A stretch of 64,000 nucleotides of DNA from Gaiellasilicea sp963730405 (GCA_963730405.1 CAVSRW010000002.1:62001-126000); one strand, 5' to 3'; shown: positions 6,721 to 14,867, counted from the first letter of the stretch. Numbers and translations: made by a program. The notes: a model not told the origin generated them from the letters alone.

Positions 6721-8481
6721 GTGAGCGACGTCCCGTACCGCCGCACCTTCGTCCGCCTGCTCGGCTTCCTACGCCCGTACCGCTGGTCGCTGCTCCTCTC
6801 GACCGTCCTTGCCGTCCTCTCGCAGGCCGCGGCAATCGCGATCGTGCTGCTCGTCGGCGAGGCGATCGAGGGGATCGAAGCGCAGCGTGGCACCGAGACG
6901 CTCGCCTGGATCGTCCTCGCGATCTCGATCGTCGGGCTCCTCAAGGCGGCTCTGATGTTCGGCCGCCGGATCATCTCGGGCCGGCAGGCGCTCGGGATCG
7001 AGAAGGACATGCGCGAGGGGCTCTACGCCCACCTGCTCCGGCTCTCGTTCGGGTTCTACGACCGCCACCAGACGGGCCAGTTGATGTCCCGCGCGACCGT
7101 CGACCTGCAGTCGGTCCGGTTCTTTCTCGGCTTCGGGCTGATCTTCTTCTTCCAGCACATCCTCACCGTCGTCTCCGTGATGGTCGTGCTCTTCGTCGTC
7201 GAGTGGCGGCTGGCGCTGATCGCACTCGCGATCACACCGCTGATCGTCGCCGTCGCGTACCGCTACAGCCACGTCTCGCACCCCGTGCTTCGGGAAGTGC
7301 AGCAGAAGCTCGGCGACGTGGCGACGGTCACCGAGGAGTCGATCGTCGGCGTGCACGTGGTGAAGGCGTTCGCGCAGGAGGAGCGGCGGCTGGAGCAGTT
7401 CCGGCGGGCGTCCGGAGCCGTGTTCGACCAGACCGTCCGCGCATTCCGGCAGCGGGCGATCTACGTCCCCCTGCTCTCGTTCCTGCCCCTCCTCGCGCAG
7501 GGCGCGGTGCTGTTCGCGGCCGGCCGGATGGTCGTGAACGGCTCGCTCGCCCTGGCCGACTTCTTCGTCTTCAACCTCCTGCTCGCGATGCTGATCGTGC
7601 CCCTCCGCAGCCTCGGGATGTGGATCGGTCAGGCGCAACGAGCGACCGCGTCCGGCGAGCGGATCTTCGAGGTGATGGACGAGCCTGAGGGCGTCGAGGA
7701 CCGGCCGGGCGCGACGGAGCTGCCAAAGGGGCCCGGCGAGATCCACTTCGAGCGCGTCGGCTTCGGTTATGCGCCCGACCGGGCGGTGCTGGAGGAGATC
7801 GAGCTCGAGATCGCGCCCGGCCGGACGGTCGCGCTGATCGGACACACGGGCTCGGGCAAGACGACCCTCGCCGCGCTCGTCCCGCGTTTCTACGACGCGA
7901 CCGAGGGCCGCGTGCTGGTCGACGGCGTCGACGTGCGCGACGTCACACGCCGCTCGCTCCGGCGCGAGATCGGCGTCATCTCGCAGGATCCGTTCCTCTT
8001 CTCCGCCACCGTGCGCGAGAACATCTCGTTCGGCGTCCTCGACGCGACGGACGAGCGGGTCGAGCGGGCGGCGCGCGCCGCGCAGGCGCACGAGTTCGTG
8101 CAGGAGCTTCCGCAGGGCTACGACACGATCATCGGCGAGCGCGGGATCACGCTCTCCGGCGGCCAGCGCCAGCGGCTCGCGATCGCCCGGGCCCTCGTGA
8201 TCGACCCGCGGATCCTCATCCTCGACGACGCGACCGCGTCCGTCGACGCGACGACCGAGGCGCGCATCCGCGACGGGCTCGCGGAGGCGATGCGAGGCCG
8301 GACGACGATCATCATCGCCCACCGCCTCTCGACGATCGCGCTCGCGGACGAGATCGTCGTGCTCGAGCAGGGGCGGATCGCCGCGCGTGGCACGCAGGCA
8401 GAGCTGCTGACGACCAGCGCGGTCTACCGCGAGATCCACGAGCACGGGCTGCTCCAGGGCCTGCTGAAGGAGAGCGCGTGA
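6721..8481 (+). CDS. ABC exporter half-transporter, degenerate Walker B subunit
   Basis: 586 residues: an N-terminal six-helix transmembrane domain (about 15-310) and a C-terminal nucleotide-binding domain. Walker A is GHTGSGKTT near 374, the signature LSGGQRQ near 478, and Walker B LILDDATASVD near 500. The catalytic Glu is replaced by Asp (DD instead of DE), marking the non-hydrolytic ATP site of heterodimeric exporters such as TM287/288 or BmrCD. Its partner is the next gene, overlapping by 4 nt (GTGA). The GTG at 6721 follows TAGATT by 6 nt, suggesting a leaderless mRNA. The exported substrate (drug or lipid) cannot be told from sequence. Confidence 0.93.
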   Translation: MSDVPYRRTFVRLLGFLRPYRWSLLLSTVLAVLSQAAAIAIVLLVGEAIEGIEAQRGTETLAWIVLAISIVGLLKAALMFGRRIISGRQALGIEKDMREGLYAHLLRLSFGFYDRHQTGQLMSRATVDLQSVRFFLGFGLIFFFQHILTVVSVMVVLFVVEWRLALIALAITPLIVAVAYRYSHVSHPVLREVQQKLGDVATVTEESIVGVHVVKAFAQEERRLEQFRRASGAVFDQTVRAFRQRAIYVPLLSFLPLLAQGAVLFAAGRMVVNGSLALADFFVFNLLLAMLIVPLRSLGMWIGQAQRATASGERIFEVMDEPEGVEDRPGATELPKGPGEIHFERVGFGYAPDRAVLEEIELEIAPGRTVALIGHTGSGKTTLAALVPRFYDATEGRVLVDGVDVRDVTRRSLRREIGVISQDPFLFSATVRENISFGVLDATDERVERAARAAQAHEFVQELPQGYDTIIGERGITLSGGQRQRLAIARALVIDPRILILDDATASVDATTEARIRDGLAEAMRGRTTIIIAHRLSTIALADEIVVLEQGRIAARGTQAELLTTSAVYREIHEHGLLQGLLKESA

Positions 8482-10286
8482 AGGTCTGGCAGCCGGGGTC
8501 GCATCTCTCGGAACAGCGGGGTGGCGAGGTGCGCGACTGGTCGTGGCGGCGCACACGCCGGCGGCTCGGCCTGCTGGTGCGGCTCGCCCTGCCGTATGGC
8601 GGCCGCAGCGCGCTCGCGCTCGCGACGCTGCTCGTGTACACCGTGGTCGCGCTCGCGCCGCCCTACCTCGCGAAGCTCGCGATCGACCAGGGGATCGAAG
8701 AGGGCGATCTCGGCCGGCTGACGTGGATCATCGTCCTCTTCCTCGCGTCGGCCGTCGTCGCGCTCGTCCTCTCCTCTGCGAACACGTACCTGACCGGCTG
8801 GGTCGGCGAACGCGTCCTCGCCGACCTCCGCAACAAGCTCTTCGCGCACCTCGAGCGGCTCTCGCTCGGCTTCTACGAGCGCAACCGAGCGGGCGTGATC
8901 ATCAGCCGGATCACGAACGACGTCGAGGCGCTCGACCAGCTCGTCACGGACGGCGTCACGAGCCTGATCCAGAACACGCTGTTGCTGCTCGGCACGGCCG
9001 TCGTCCTCTTCTTCCTCGACTGGCGGCTCGCGCTCGCGATGCTGACCGTCCTGATCCCGATGGCGCTCGTGACCGCCTGGTTCCGCAGCCGCTCGAATCG
9101 CGCCTACCGCCGCGTCCGCGAGCGGCTCGGCCTCGTCACGGCGACGCTCGCCGAGGACATCGCCGGCATGCGTGTCGTCCAGTCGTTCACGCGCGAGCCG
9201 GTGCAGGAGCGCGCCTTCCACGGCGTCAACGACCGCTACCGGGCCGCGAACTACGAGACGACGGTCCTGAACGCGATCTACTTCCCCGCCGTCGACCTGC
9301 TCAGCTCCGCCGCGACCGCGATCGTCTTCGGCTACGGCGGCTGGCTCGTCTACCACGGCGACATGACCACCGGGACGCTCTTCGCCTTCGCGCTCTACCT
9401 GTCGAACTTCTTCGACCCGATCCAGCAGCTCTCGCAGCTCTACAACACGTTCCTCTCCGCGATCGCTGCGCTGGACAAGATCATCGGCGTCCTCGACGAG
9501 GAGCCGCAGGTGGTCGACCCGCCCGGCGCGCAGGAGCTGGCCCGGATCGACGGGCGCGTCCACTTCGACCACGTTCGCTTCGGCTACGGCGCCGAGTTCC
9601 CGGAGGTACTGCACGGCCTCGAGCTCGACGTGCCGGCCGGGACGGCCGTCGCACTCGTCGGCCACACCGGCGCCGGCAAGTCGACGATCGCGAAGCTGAT
9701 CGCCCGCTTCTACGACCCGACCGAGGGCCGGATCACGATCGACGGCACCGACCTGCGCCACGTGACGCAGCGATCGCTCCGGCGGCAGCTCGGGATCGTG
9801 CCGCAGGAGGGTTTCCTCTTCGGCGGGACCGTGGCGGAGAACATCGCCTTCGGACGCCCCGATGCCCGACGCGACGAGATCGAGGCCGCCGCGCAGGCGG
9901 TCGGCGCCGACCGGTTCATCCGCGAGCTCGAGGACGGCTACGAGACGCATCTCGGGGAGCGCGGCACGCGGCTCTCGCTGGGCCAGCGCCAGCTCGTCGC
10001 GTTCGCGCGCGCGCTGCTCGCCGACCCGCGGATCCTGATCCTCGACGAGGCCACCTCGTCCGTCGACATCGGCACGGAGCGCCAGATCGAGCGGGCGCTG
10101 CGGACCCTTCTCGCCGGGCGAACGGCGTTCGTGATCGCGCACCGGCTCTCGACGATCCGCGATGCCGACCTGATCGTCGTCCTCGAGCACGGCCGCGTCG
10201 TCGAGCAGGGAACCCACGAGGAGCTGATCGCCCGCCGCGGCCTCTACACGAGTCTGTACGGGGACTGGGCCGCCGACGTGGCCTAA
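8478..10286 (+). CDS. ABC exporter half-transporter, partner subunit
   Basis: 602 residues with the same layout as the preceding subunit. Walker A is GHTGAGKST near 394. The signature is LSLGQ instead of LSGGQ (near 499). Walker B LILDEATSSVD keeps the catalytic Glu (near 519). Degenerate Walker B in one chain and degenerate signature in the other is the expected complementary pattern for a heterodimer with one active and one inactive ATP site. The GTG start overlaps the upstream stop by 4 nt, implying translational coupling and fixed stoichiometry. Confidence 0.93.
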   Translation: MKVWQPGSHLSEQRGGEVRDWSWRRTRRRLGLLVRLALPYGGRSALALATLLVYTVVALAPPYLAKLAIDQGIEEGDLGRLTWIIVLFLASAVVALVLSSANTYLTGWVGERVLADLRNKLFAHLERLSLGFYERNRAGVIISRITNDVEALDQLVTDGVTSLIQNTLLLLGTAVVLFFLDWRLALAMLTVLIPMALVTAWFRSRSNRAYRRVRERLGLVTATLAEDIAGMRVVQSFTREPVQERAFHGVNDRYRAANYETTVLNAIYFPAVDLLSSAATAIVFGYGGWLVYHGDMTTGTLFAFALYLSNFFDPIQQLSQLYNTFLSAIAALDKIIGVLDEEPQVVDPPGAQELARIDGRVHFDHVRFGYGAEFPEVLHGLELDVPAGTAVALVGHTGAGKSTIAKLIARFYDPTEGRITIDGTDLRHVTQRSLRRQLGIVPQEGFLFGGTVAENIAFGRPDARRDEIEAAAQAVGADRFIRELEDGYETHLGERGTRLSLGQRQLVAFARALLADPRILILDEATSSVDIGTERQIERALRTLLAGRTAFVIAHRLSTIRDADLIVVLEHGRVVEQGTHEELIARRGLYTSLYGDWAADVA

Positions 10287-10295
10287 CCTGTAGGC

Positions 10296-10733
10296 GTGGC
10301 CGACCGCGAACTCGCGAGCTGGGGACGCCGCCTGGCGGCCTTGCTCGTCGACGTCGTCGTGCTCGGGCTCGTCATCGGCGTCGCGCTCTTCGCCGCCGGA
10401 ATGCCGGCGGACGAGCTGCGCGAGCGGGTTCGCGACGGCGAGACGATGCTCGTCGTCCTCCTCTTCCTCATCCCCGAGGCGATCTACCACACGGCGCTGA
10501 TCGGCTCGCGCAGCCAGACGTTCGGGAAGATGGCGCTCGGGATCCGGGTCGTCGATGCGGAGAGCAACTCACCGATCGGCTACGTGCGGGCGTTCAGGCG
10601 CTGGTTCTCGACGGCCGCCCTCCGTGCCCTCTTCACCGTCCCGACGGTCCTCGACCACCTCTGGCCGCTGCGCGACGCGCGCAACCAGACCCTCCACGAC
10701 AAGTTCGCGCGCAGCGTCGTGGTGCGCACCTGA
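10296..10733 (+). CDS. RDD-family membrane protein
   Basis: 145 residues. The start ADRELASWGRRLAALLVDVVV is the RDD signature (Arg, then Asp in the first helix), followed by a second helix (LVVLLFLIPEAIYHTAL) and FGKMALGIRVVDA, also typical. Function unknown; some RDD proteins have been linked to ion transport. The GTG at 10296 follows TAACCT (10284-10289) by 6 nt, and this box includes the stop codon of the ABC gene, so a leaderless promoter is plausible. The stop overlaps the next ATG by one base (TGATG). Confidence 0.85.
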   Translation: MADRELASWGRRLAALLVDVVVLGLVIGVALFAAGMPADELRERVRDGETMLVVLLFLIPEAIYHTALIGSRSQTFGKMALGIRVVDAESNSPIGYVRAFRRWFSTAALRALFTVPTVLDHLWPLRDARNQTLHDKFARSVVVRT

Positions 10734-11611
10734 TGGACCTCGACAAGGAGACCGAGGATCGGATCGAGGAGCCGGTCTCGCAGGAGGCTGTCCGCGAGAC
10801 GCGGCTGACGCCGGCGCAGGCCGTCGAGAAGATGCGCGTGAATCTGCCCGTGCGCGGCAACCGGAAGCTGCGCAAGTTGCTCGAGCGCGTCAACGACGAC
10901 CGCCAGGTGAAGGCGTGGTGGCACGTCTCGAACGTGAATGCCGTCGTCCGGATGGAGATCAACGACCACTCCTGGGTGCACATCCAGATCGTGGCGAACA
11001 TCGCGCTGAAGCTCCTGCGCCAGCTGACGAAGCACGGTGTCGAGCCCTCGGCCGTGCGCGACTTCGGGCTGGAGCAGGACGACGCGGAGGTGATCGTCGC
11101 GCTCTCGGCGCTCTTCCACTGCGTCGGCATGTCGGTACACCGGCACGGACACGAGGACTTCTCGCTCTTCCTCTCCGAGCCGAAGATGCGCGAGCTGCTG
11201 GACGGGATCTACGAGGAGCCGGAGCTGACCGTGATCGTCTCCGAGGTGCTGCAGGCGATCACGAGCCACAGAGCCGACGGACAGCCGCTCGCGCTCGAGG
11301 CGGGGATCCTGCGGGTTGCGGACGCGCTCGACATGGCCGAGGGCCGCTCACGAATCCCGTTCGAGAAGGGCCGTGTCTCGATGCACTCGCTCTCCGCAGC
11401 CGCGATCGACGACGTCTCGATCGCCGACGGCGAGTCGCGGCCGGTCAAGATCGAGATCGTGATGAACAACTCGTCGGGCCTGTTCCAGGTCGACGGGCTG
11501 CTGAAGGCGAAGCTGCGCGGCTCGGGCCTGGAGCCGTACGTCGAGGTGATCGCCCACATCGACACCGACGCGGAGAAGCGCCTCGTCCCGGTCTACCGGC
11601 TCGAAACGTAG
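10733..11611 (+). CDS. HD-domain metal-dependent phosphohydrolase-like protein
   Basis: 292 residues. It contains an HD-type core: NDHSWVHIQIVANIALKLL around residue 80, ALFHCVGMSVHRHGHEDFS near 130, and LRVADALDMAEGRSR near 200, with His and Asp spaced as in HD phosphohydrolases (resembling the COG3294 group). The C-terminal third is a beta-rich module with no recognised motif. Substrate unknown. It is translationally coupled to the RDD gene. A TAGACT box at 11616-11621, just after its stop, probably belongs to the tRNA gene. Confidence 0.7.
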   Translation: MDLDKETEDRIEEPVSQEAVRETRLTPAQAVEKMRVNLPVRGNRKLRKLLERVNDDRQVKAWWHVSNVNAVVRMEINDHSWVHIQIVANIALKLLRQLTKHGVEPSAVRDFGLEQDDAEVIVALSALFHCVGMSVHRHGHEDFSLFLSEPKMRELLDGIYEEPELTVIVSEVLQAITSHRADGQPLALEAGILRVADALDMAEGRSRIPFEKGRVSMHSLSAAAIDDVSIADGESRPVKIEIVMNNSSGLFQVDGLLKAKLRGSGLEPYVEVIAHIDTDAEKRLVPVYRLET

Positions 11612-11637
11612 TGGCTAGACTGGGAGCCGCACGCCGG

Positions 11638-11708
11638 TGCGGGATCGTCTAATGGTAGGACGCTCGGCTCTGGACCGAGTAGTCTAGGTTCGAATCCTAG
11701 TCCCGCAG
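11638..11708 (+). tRNA. tRNA-Gln (anticodon CTG)
   Basis: Cloverleaf with acceptor arms TGCGGGA (11638-11644) and TCCCGCA (11701-11707), anticodon stem CTCGG/CCGAG with loop CTCTGGA giving anticodon CTG, and T-arm CTAGG-TTCGAAT-CCTAG. CCA is not encoded. A TAGACT box lies 16 nt upstream of the 5' end and a hairpin terminator follows at once. Confidence 0.96.
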
Positions 11709-11717
11709 CTTCCTCCC

Positions 11718-11743
11718 AAAAGCCCCGCTCACGCGGGGTTTTC
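11718..11743 (+). terminator. Rho-independent terminator after tRNA-Gln
   Basis: AAAA, then a CCCCGC/GCGGGG stem (11723-11728 and 11733-11738) with a short loop, then TTTTCT. It is symmetric enough to act in both directions. Confidence 0.85.
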
Positions 11744-11755
11744 TGTGCGGCGACA

Positions 11756-11783
11756 TTGCGCTCCTGTTCGACCGCGCTATACT
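11756..11783 (+). promoter_or_regulatory. Housekeeping sigma-type promoter
   Basis: TTGCGC (11756-11761), 16-nt spacer, TATACT (11778-11783). It is one of the clearest -35/-10 pairs in the window. It lies directly after the tRNA terminator and would start transcription near 11790. Confidence 0.6.
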
Positions 11784-11910
11784 GGTCGACGGTTCGCAAA
11801 AGTTCTTTGCGCTTTCCGCGCAGGACGCGGAAGCCGGGCAGAGTCTCTCCCCTGAGACCGAGCCCACCCAAGCAGGCGGCGGGGCCTCCTTCGGGGGCCC
11901 CGTTGTCCGT
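11784..11910 (+). ncRNA. Candidate small structured RNA (unidentified)
   Basis: Downstream of the promoter there are four stem-loops in about 115 nt with no convincing reading frame: GCAAA/TTTGC, TTCCGCG/CGCGGAA, GTCTC/GAGAC (near 11842-11858), and a strong GC-rich hairpin (arms about 11881-11889 and 11893-11901) followed by GTTGTCCGTT. This is compatible with an independent small RNA ending at that hairpin, or with a long leader of the small gene at 11962. I do not see SRP, tmRNA or RNase P signatures. Confidence 0.35.
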
Positions 11911-11961
11911 TCGGGGCGGCCCGAGCTTCCGCGGCGGCGCCGACTCTGGTATCCCTCCTCC

Positions 11962-12168
11962 ATGCGCCTGCTCGGCCGCCGCTCCGGCCTGACCCCGCTC
12001 GACGAGGCGGCCGCCTACGAGCGCTGCCACGGGAGCCGCAACAACGATGTCCGGATCGTGAAGCTGCCGCCCCGCCGGCCGCGCTACAAGGACGTGCTCA
12101 CAACGGGCGAGGAGCTGCGCGCGCTCTTCGAGCAGCGACTCGACGCCCGCGACGCCGAAAGCAGCTAG
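11962..12168 (+). CDS. Small hypothetical protein (68 aa)
   Basis: 68 residues, rich in Arg and charged positions, without membrane segment or signal. It reads as an ordered small protein: MRLLGRRSGLTPLDEAAAYE, a VRIVKLPPRRPRY stretch, then an amphipathic helix GEELRALFEQRLDAR. The ATG at 11962 lacks a Shine-Dalgarno but is 6 nt behind TATCCC, in the local leaderless pattern. A strong hairpin follows. Function unknown. Confidence 0.55.
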   Translation: MRLLGRRSGLTPLDEAAAYERCHGSRNNDVRIVKLPPRRPRYKDVLTTGEELRALFEQRLDARDAESS

Positions 12169-12177
12169 GACCACGAC

Positions 12178-12203
12178 GAAGCGGGCTCAGGAGAGCCCGC
12201 TTC
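12178..12203. terminator. Hairpin between convergent genes
   Basis: A perfect 11-bp stem GAAGCGGGCTC/GAGCCCGCTTC (12178-12188 and 12193-12203) with loop AGGA, in the gap between convergent genes ending at 12168 and 12223. No U-tract, so it is a probable transcript-end or processing structure for both sides. Confidence 0.6.
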
Positions 12204-12222
12204 GTGTCGCTGCCCAGGCGAC

Positions 12223-13116
12223 CTAGAGGCCCGCGAGCCGGGGCCGGCGCAGGTAGCCCAGCGCCAGTCCGAGGCCGAGGGCGAGGACGAGTCCGCCGAT
12301 CCCCACCGTCAGTGCGTCGTTCCACTCGACGCCCGAGCCGGCGCTGCTCGCCAGCTGAGACTGCGAGGCGACGTCGGAGTGGGCGAACCGATCGGCCCTG
12401 TCGTCCGGCCGGGCGCCGACCACGTCGTCGGACGTCATGCCGTGGCTCAGGTACGGGATCACCTGCGGGCCCTGCTCGAGCGCGAGCTCGACCCGGTTGG
12501 GCGGAGCCTGCGTCTCCTGCGAGACGTACGGGAAGTCCGTCACGCCGGGGACGAACCGCGTCGGCTGGGCTGTCTTGACCGCTTCGCCGAGGACGCCGGG
12601 CGAGCTGAACCGGGTCGCCGTCGCCTGCTGCGTGAGGACCTGCTCGTCCGCGGTCAGCGGATCGTGAAGCGACTCGGCTGCGGCGACGACCGCGTTGGCG
12701 AACGCGATCTCGTCGCTCGAGATGTTGCCCCGGGTCTCGATCGCGTTCTTGAACGCGATCTCGTCGCCGGACAGGGATGCCTGGCTCTCGATCATGAACG
12801 GGTCGTGGATCGCCTCGGCGGCTGTTGCCTGAGCGTCCTGCTCGGTCAGGATCCCGTGCGAGAGGTACGGGATGACCTGAACGTCCTCCTCGGCGAGAAA
12901 CTGCTCGTCGCCGTGCGGAATGCCCGCGGACAGCGGGATTCCCGACTCCATGTCCACCAGGCCCGACCAGCCGCCGACCGTGACGTAGCGGGAACCCTCG
13001 GTGCCTTCGTCGAACTTCGCCGCGGCGACGGAGGCGCGACCGGCGAAGATCACCGATGCGAACGCGAGCCCGAGCGCCATCCGGCGGAACCACCGGTGCC
13101 TTCTGCGATACGACAT
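12223..13116 (-). CDS. Secreted, C-terminally anchored repeat protein of unknown function
   Basis: 297 residues: signal peptide (1-33, RRRHRWFRR then a hydrophobic core ending AAA), a polar exported region, and a C-terminal transmembrane helix (272-288) followed by RRPR. The exported part contains duplicated motifs: VIPYLSHG at 81-88 and 219-226, SGDEIAFKNA/SSDEIAFANA at 116-125 and 133-142, and EAIHDP/ESLHDP at 101-106 and 148-153. The ATG is preceded by AGGAGG with 6-nt spacing. It is divergent from an ECF sigma factor, and an ECF-like promoter lies in the gap. No known domain recognised. Confidence 0.75.
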   Translation of the reverse strand: MSYRRRHRWFRRMALGLAFASVIFAGRASVAAAKFDEGTEGSRYVTVGGWSGLVDMESGIPLSAGIPHGDEQFLAEEDVQVIPYLSHGILTEQDAQATAAEAIHDPFMIESQASLSGDEIAFKNAIETRGNISSDEIAFANAVVAAAESLHDPLTADEQVLTQQATATRFSSPGVLGEAVKTAQPTRFVPGVTDFPYVSQETQAPPNRVELALEQGPQVIPYLSHGMTSDDVVGARPDDRADRFAHSDVASQSQLASSAGSGVEWNDALTVGIGGLVLALGLGLALGYLRRPRLAGL

Positions 13117-13152
13117 GCTGCTCCTCCTCCTGCGACCCCTGCCTGAGCCCGC

Positions 13153-13181
13153 TAGACGGAGGAGTGGGAAGCTTTCTTCCC
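13153..13181 (-). promoter_or_regulatory. Candidate ECF-sigma promoter for the secreted repeat protein
   Basis: On the minus strand GGGAAG (13181-13176), a 17-nt gap and CGTCTA (13158-13153) resemble the GGAAC-N16/17-CGTC promoters used by ECF sigma factors. The -35 half is part of a palindrome GGGAAGCTTTCTTCCC (13166-13181) that also presents GGGAAG on the plus strand, facing the sigma gene. The plus-strand palindrome is followed by TTTT and could alternatively be a small terminator. Confidence 0.4.
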
Positions 13182-13217
13182 TTTTGTGACGAATCGCGCT
13201 TGAATGGACCCTCGGCC

Positions 13218-13775
13218 ATGACGATGGAGCTCAGCGATGCCCAGCTCGTCGGACGGTGCCGGAACGGTGAAGCGGCCGCCTGGAACGAGCTCGTAGAGCG
13301 CTTTTCGCGCTATGTCTACGCGATCGCCGTCCGCGTCTACCGCCTGCCCGAGCACGACGCCGAGGACGTCTTCCAGGAGGTCTTCGCGCGGGTGTACGAG
13401 CGCCTCGGTTCGCTCCGCGACGACGCCGCGATCCGGCCCTGGCTCGCGCAGCTGACCCGCAACACGTGCGTCGACCGGCTCCGTGCCTCCACACGCGAGC
13501 AACCGGCCGAGGAACTGTCCGCCGAAGAGGCCGACGGAATGCTGGAGCGGCTCGACGAGGCCCTCGACGTGCGGGAGGGACTGGATGCTCTCTCGGGCGA
13601 TTGCCAAGAGATCCTCGACCGCTTCTTCGCGCGCGACGAGAGCTACCGCACCATCGGCGAGGCGCTCGACCTCCCTGCCGGCACGATCGCGAGCAGGATC
13701 TCCCGCTGCCTCGGCAAGCTGCGTGAGCAACTCGAGGGAAGAAAGTCGTCCCCTGACCCGTCTGGAGGATCGTGA
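13218..13775 (+). CDS. ECF-type RNA polymerase sigma factor
   Basis: 185 residues with only the sigma-2 and sigma-4 regions. Region 2 includes AAAWNELVERFSRYVYAIAVR and DAEDVFQEVFARVYERL; region 4 ends DESYRTIGEALDLPAGTIAS with the helix-turn-helix, then ISRCLGKLREQL. It directs polymerase to a small regulon. The ATG at 13218 is used; a second ATG lies two codons on. The stop overlaps the next gene by 4 nt. No typical zinc-finger anti-sigma factor follows; the only coupled gene is an 89-aa protein. Confidence 0.88.
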   Translation: MTMELSDAQLVGRCRNGEAAAWNELVERFSRYVYAIAVRVYRLPEHDAEDVFQEVFARVYERLGSLRDDAAIRPWLAQLTRNTCVDRLRASTREQPAEELSAEEADGMLERLDEALDVREGLDALSGDCQEILDRFFARDESYRTIGEALDLPAGTIASRISRCLGKLREQLEGRKSSPDPSGGS

Positions 13776-14041
13776 GCGCCACATCCGGATACGACGAAGA
13801 GCGCCTGGGTGATCTCCTCGGCCAGCTGCCACCCGCCCCCGCCGGGTGGGTTCAGGCTGCGCAGGAGCTGCCCGCCGCACGCCTCGGCCTCGACGCGATC
13901 GTCGAGCGCGCCAGGGTCGACGCGGAGTTCCGCGTCCTCCTCGTCGCCGATCTGGAAGCGGCGCTCGCCGCAGCGGGCTACGAGCCGACGGACGAGTTGA
14001 TCGACGCGGTCCGCGCTTGCCTGCCCGAGCTCGATCAGTGA
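13772..14041 (+). CDS. Small protein coupled to the sigma factor (89 aa)
   Basis: 89 residues, acidic and Ala-rich, probably all-alpha, with LGQLPPAPAGWVQAAQELP in the first third and a C-terminal ELIDAVRACLPELD. It has no membrane helix and no HxxxCxxC zinc motif, so it does not look like a standard anti-sigma factor, although its 4-nt GTGA overlap with the sigma gene makes a regulatory or accessory role likely. Function unknown. Confidence 0.7.
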   Translation: MSATSGYDEERLGDLLGQLPPAPAGWVQAAQELPAARLGLDAIVERARVDAEFRVLLVADLEAALAAAGYEPTDELIDAVRACLPELDQ

Positions 14042-14054
14042 TGCTCCAGAGTTG

Positions 14055-14633
14055 ATGGCGCTGTACGACCGCGACCTGCGCGTCATGCTCGACGAGATCG
14101 CCGGGCCTTCGCCCGCTCCGGGCGCCGGCGCCGTCTCCGGGGTCGTGATCGCGATGGCCGCGGGGCTGATCGCGTCTGCGGCCCGGCGCTCGGCCGAGTG
14201 GGACGAGGGAAAGGGCGTCTCCGCGCAGGCGCAGGCACTTCGGTCCCGCGTCGAGCGGCTCGCCGAGGCGAACGAGGAGGCGTACCTCGAGGCGCTCGCC
14301 CTGATCGAGGGCGCGTCGGAGGACGGCGGGCGCGACGAGGCGATCGGCAAGGCGCTCGACACCGCAGCGGAGCTCCCGCTTTCGATCGCCGAGTGCGCGT
14401 ACGACGTCGCTCTGCTCGGTGCGGAGGCGGCTCAGCATGCGTGCCGCGGCGGAGCCGAGGACGCTGCTGCCGCGTCGATTCTCGCCGAGGCGGCGGCACG
14501 CTCGGCCGCAGGCCTCGTCGCGGCGAACCTCGTCTCCCGGCCCGGCGACGAGCGGGTCGTGCACGCGCAGCGGCTCGCCGATGCCGCGACGGACGCTGCC
14601 CGACGCGCCGTCGCGGCATCAGCAACCCGGTAG
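14055..14633 (+). CDS. Formimidoyltetrahydrofolate cyclodeaminase (stand-alone FTCD C-domain)
   Basis: 192 residues. Converts 5-formimino-THF to 5,10-methenyl-THF and ammonia. It has the small helical cyclodeaminase fold: DEIAGPSPAPGAGAVSGVV with the conserved Gly/Ala-rich first helix, AMAAGLIASAARRS, and long helices including RVERLAEANEEAYLEALALI. The ATG at 14055 is chosen over an adjacent in-frame TTG. Its partner transferase FtcD lies 10 kb away in the hut cluster; together they do what the fused animal enzyme does. It follows the small sigma-linked gene by 13 bp. Confidence 0.85.
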   Translation: MALYDRDLRVMLDEIAGPSPAPGAGAVSGVVIAMAAGLIASAARRSAEWDEGKGVSAQAQALRSRVERLAEANEEAYLEALALIEGASEDGGRDEAIGKALDTAAELPLSIAECAYDVALLGAEAAQHACRGGAEDAAAASILAEAAARSAAGLVAANLVSRPGDERVVHAQRLADAATDAARRAVAASATR

Positions 14634-14639
14634 GCCGAG

Positions 14640-14810
14640 CTACCGACCGAACGCCGGCCGGAAGACCGTGCGCTCGCGCCGGCGCAGCCAGCGGCGCCGT
14701 GTGCCTCCGCCCTTCGCGCTGGCCTGGTGGGCCAGCCGTGCGTGCTCCGCCTCGCGGAGCAGATCCGCCTGGCGGTACCGCGCGATCTCGTGCATGAGCG
14801 TCGGATGCAT
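14640..14810 (-). CDS. Small basic protein (56 aa), hypothetical
   Basis: 56 residues beginning MHPTLMHEIARYRQADLLRE and ending in a strongly basic stretch (RRRWLRRRERTVF). The ATG at 14810 has a perfect AGGAGG 5 nt upstream, one of the best ribosome binding sites in this window, which argues that it is real despite its size. Probably one amphipathic helix plus a basic tail that could bind nucleic acid or membrane. It ends 6 bp from the convergent cyclodeaminase stop. Confidence 0.65.
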   Translation of the reverse strand: MHPTLMHEIARYRQADLLREAEHARLAHQASAKGGGTRRRWLRRRERTVFRPAFGR

Positions 14811-14867
14811 TCGGGCCTCCTTTCCCTCGTCTGGCGACAGGACGGCGGAGCGCGCCGGTTTCTTCCC

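Noticed and set aside
8424..10490. 688-codon open frame antisense to the second ABC exporter gene
   Set aside because: It mirrors codon-position GC bias, has Arg/Asp-rich composition without domains, and the plus-strand ABC gene has all expected motifs. Many similar antisense frames occur across the window.
11784..11910. Known riboswitch, SRP RNA or 6S RNA
   Set aside because: No conserved core such as GGAAGGAAGC of SRP RNA, and no matching closing stem of 6S RNA, could be found. Left as an unidentified candidate RNA.
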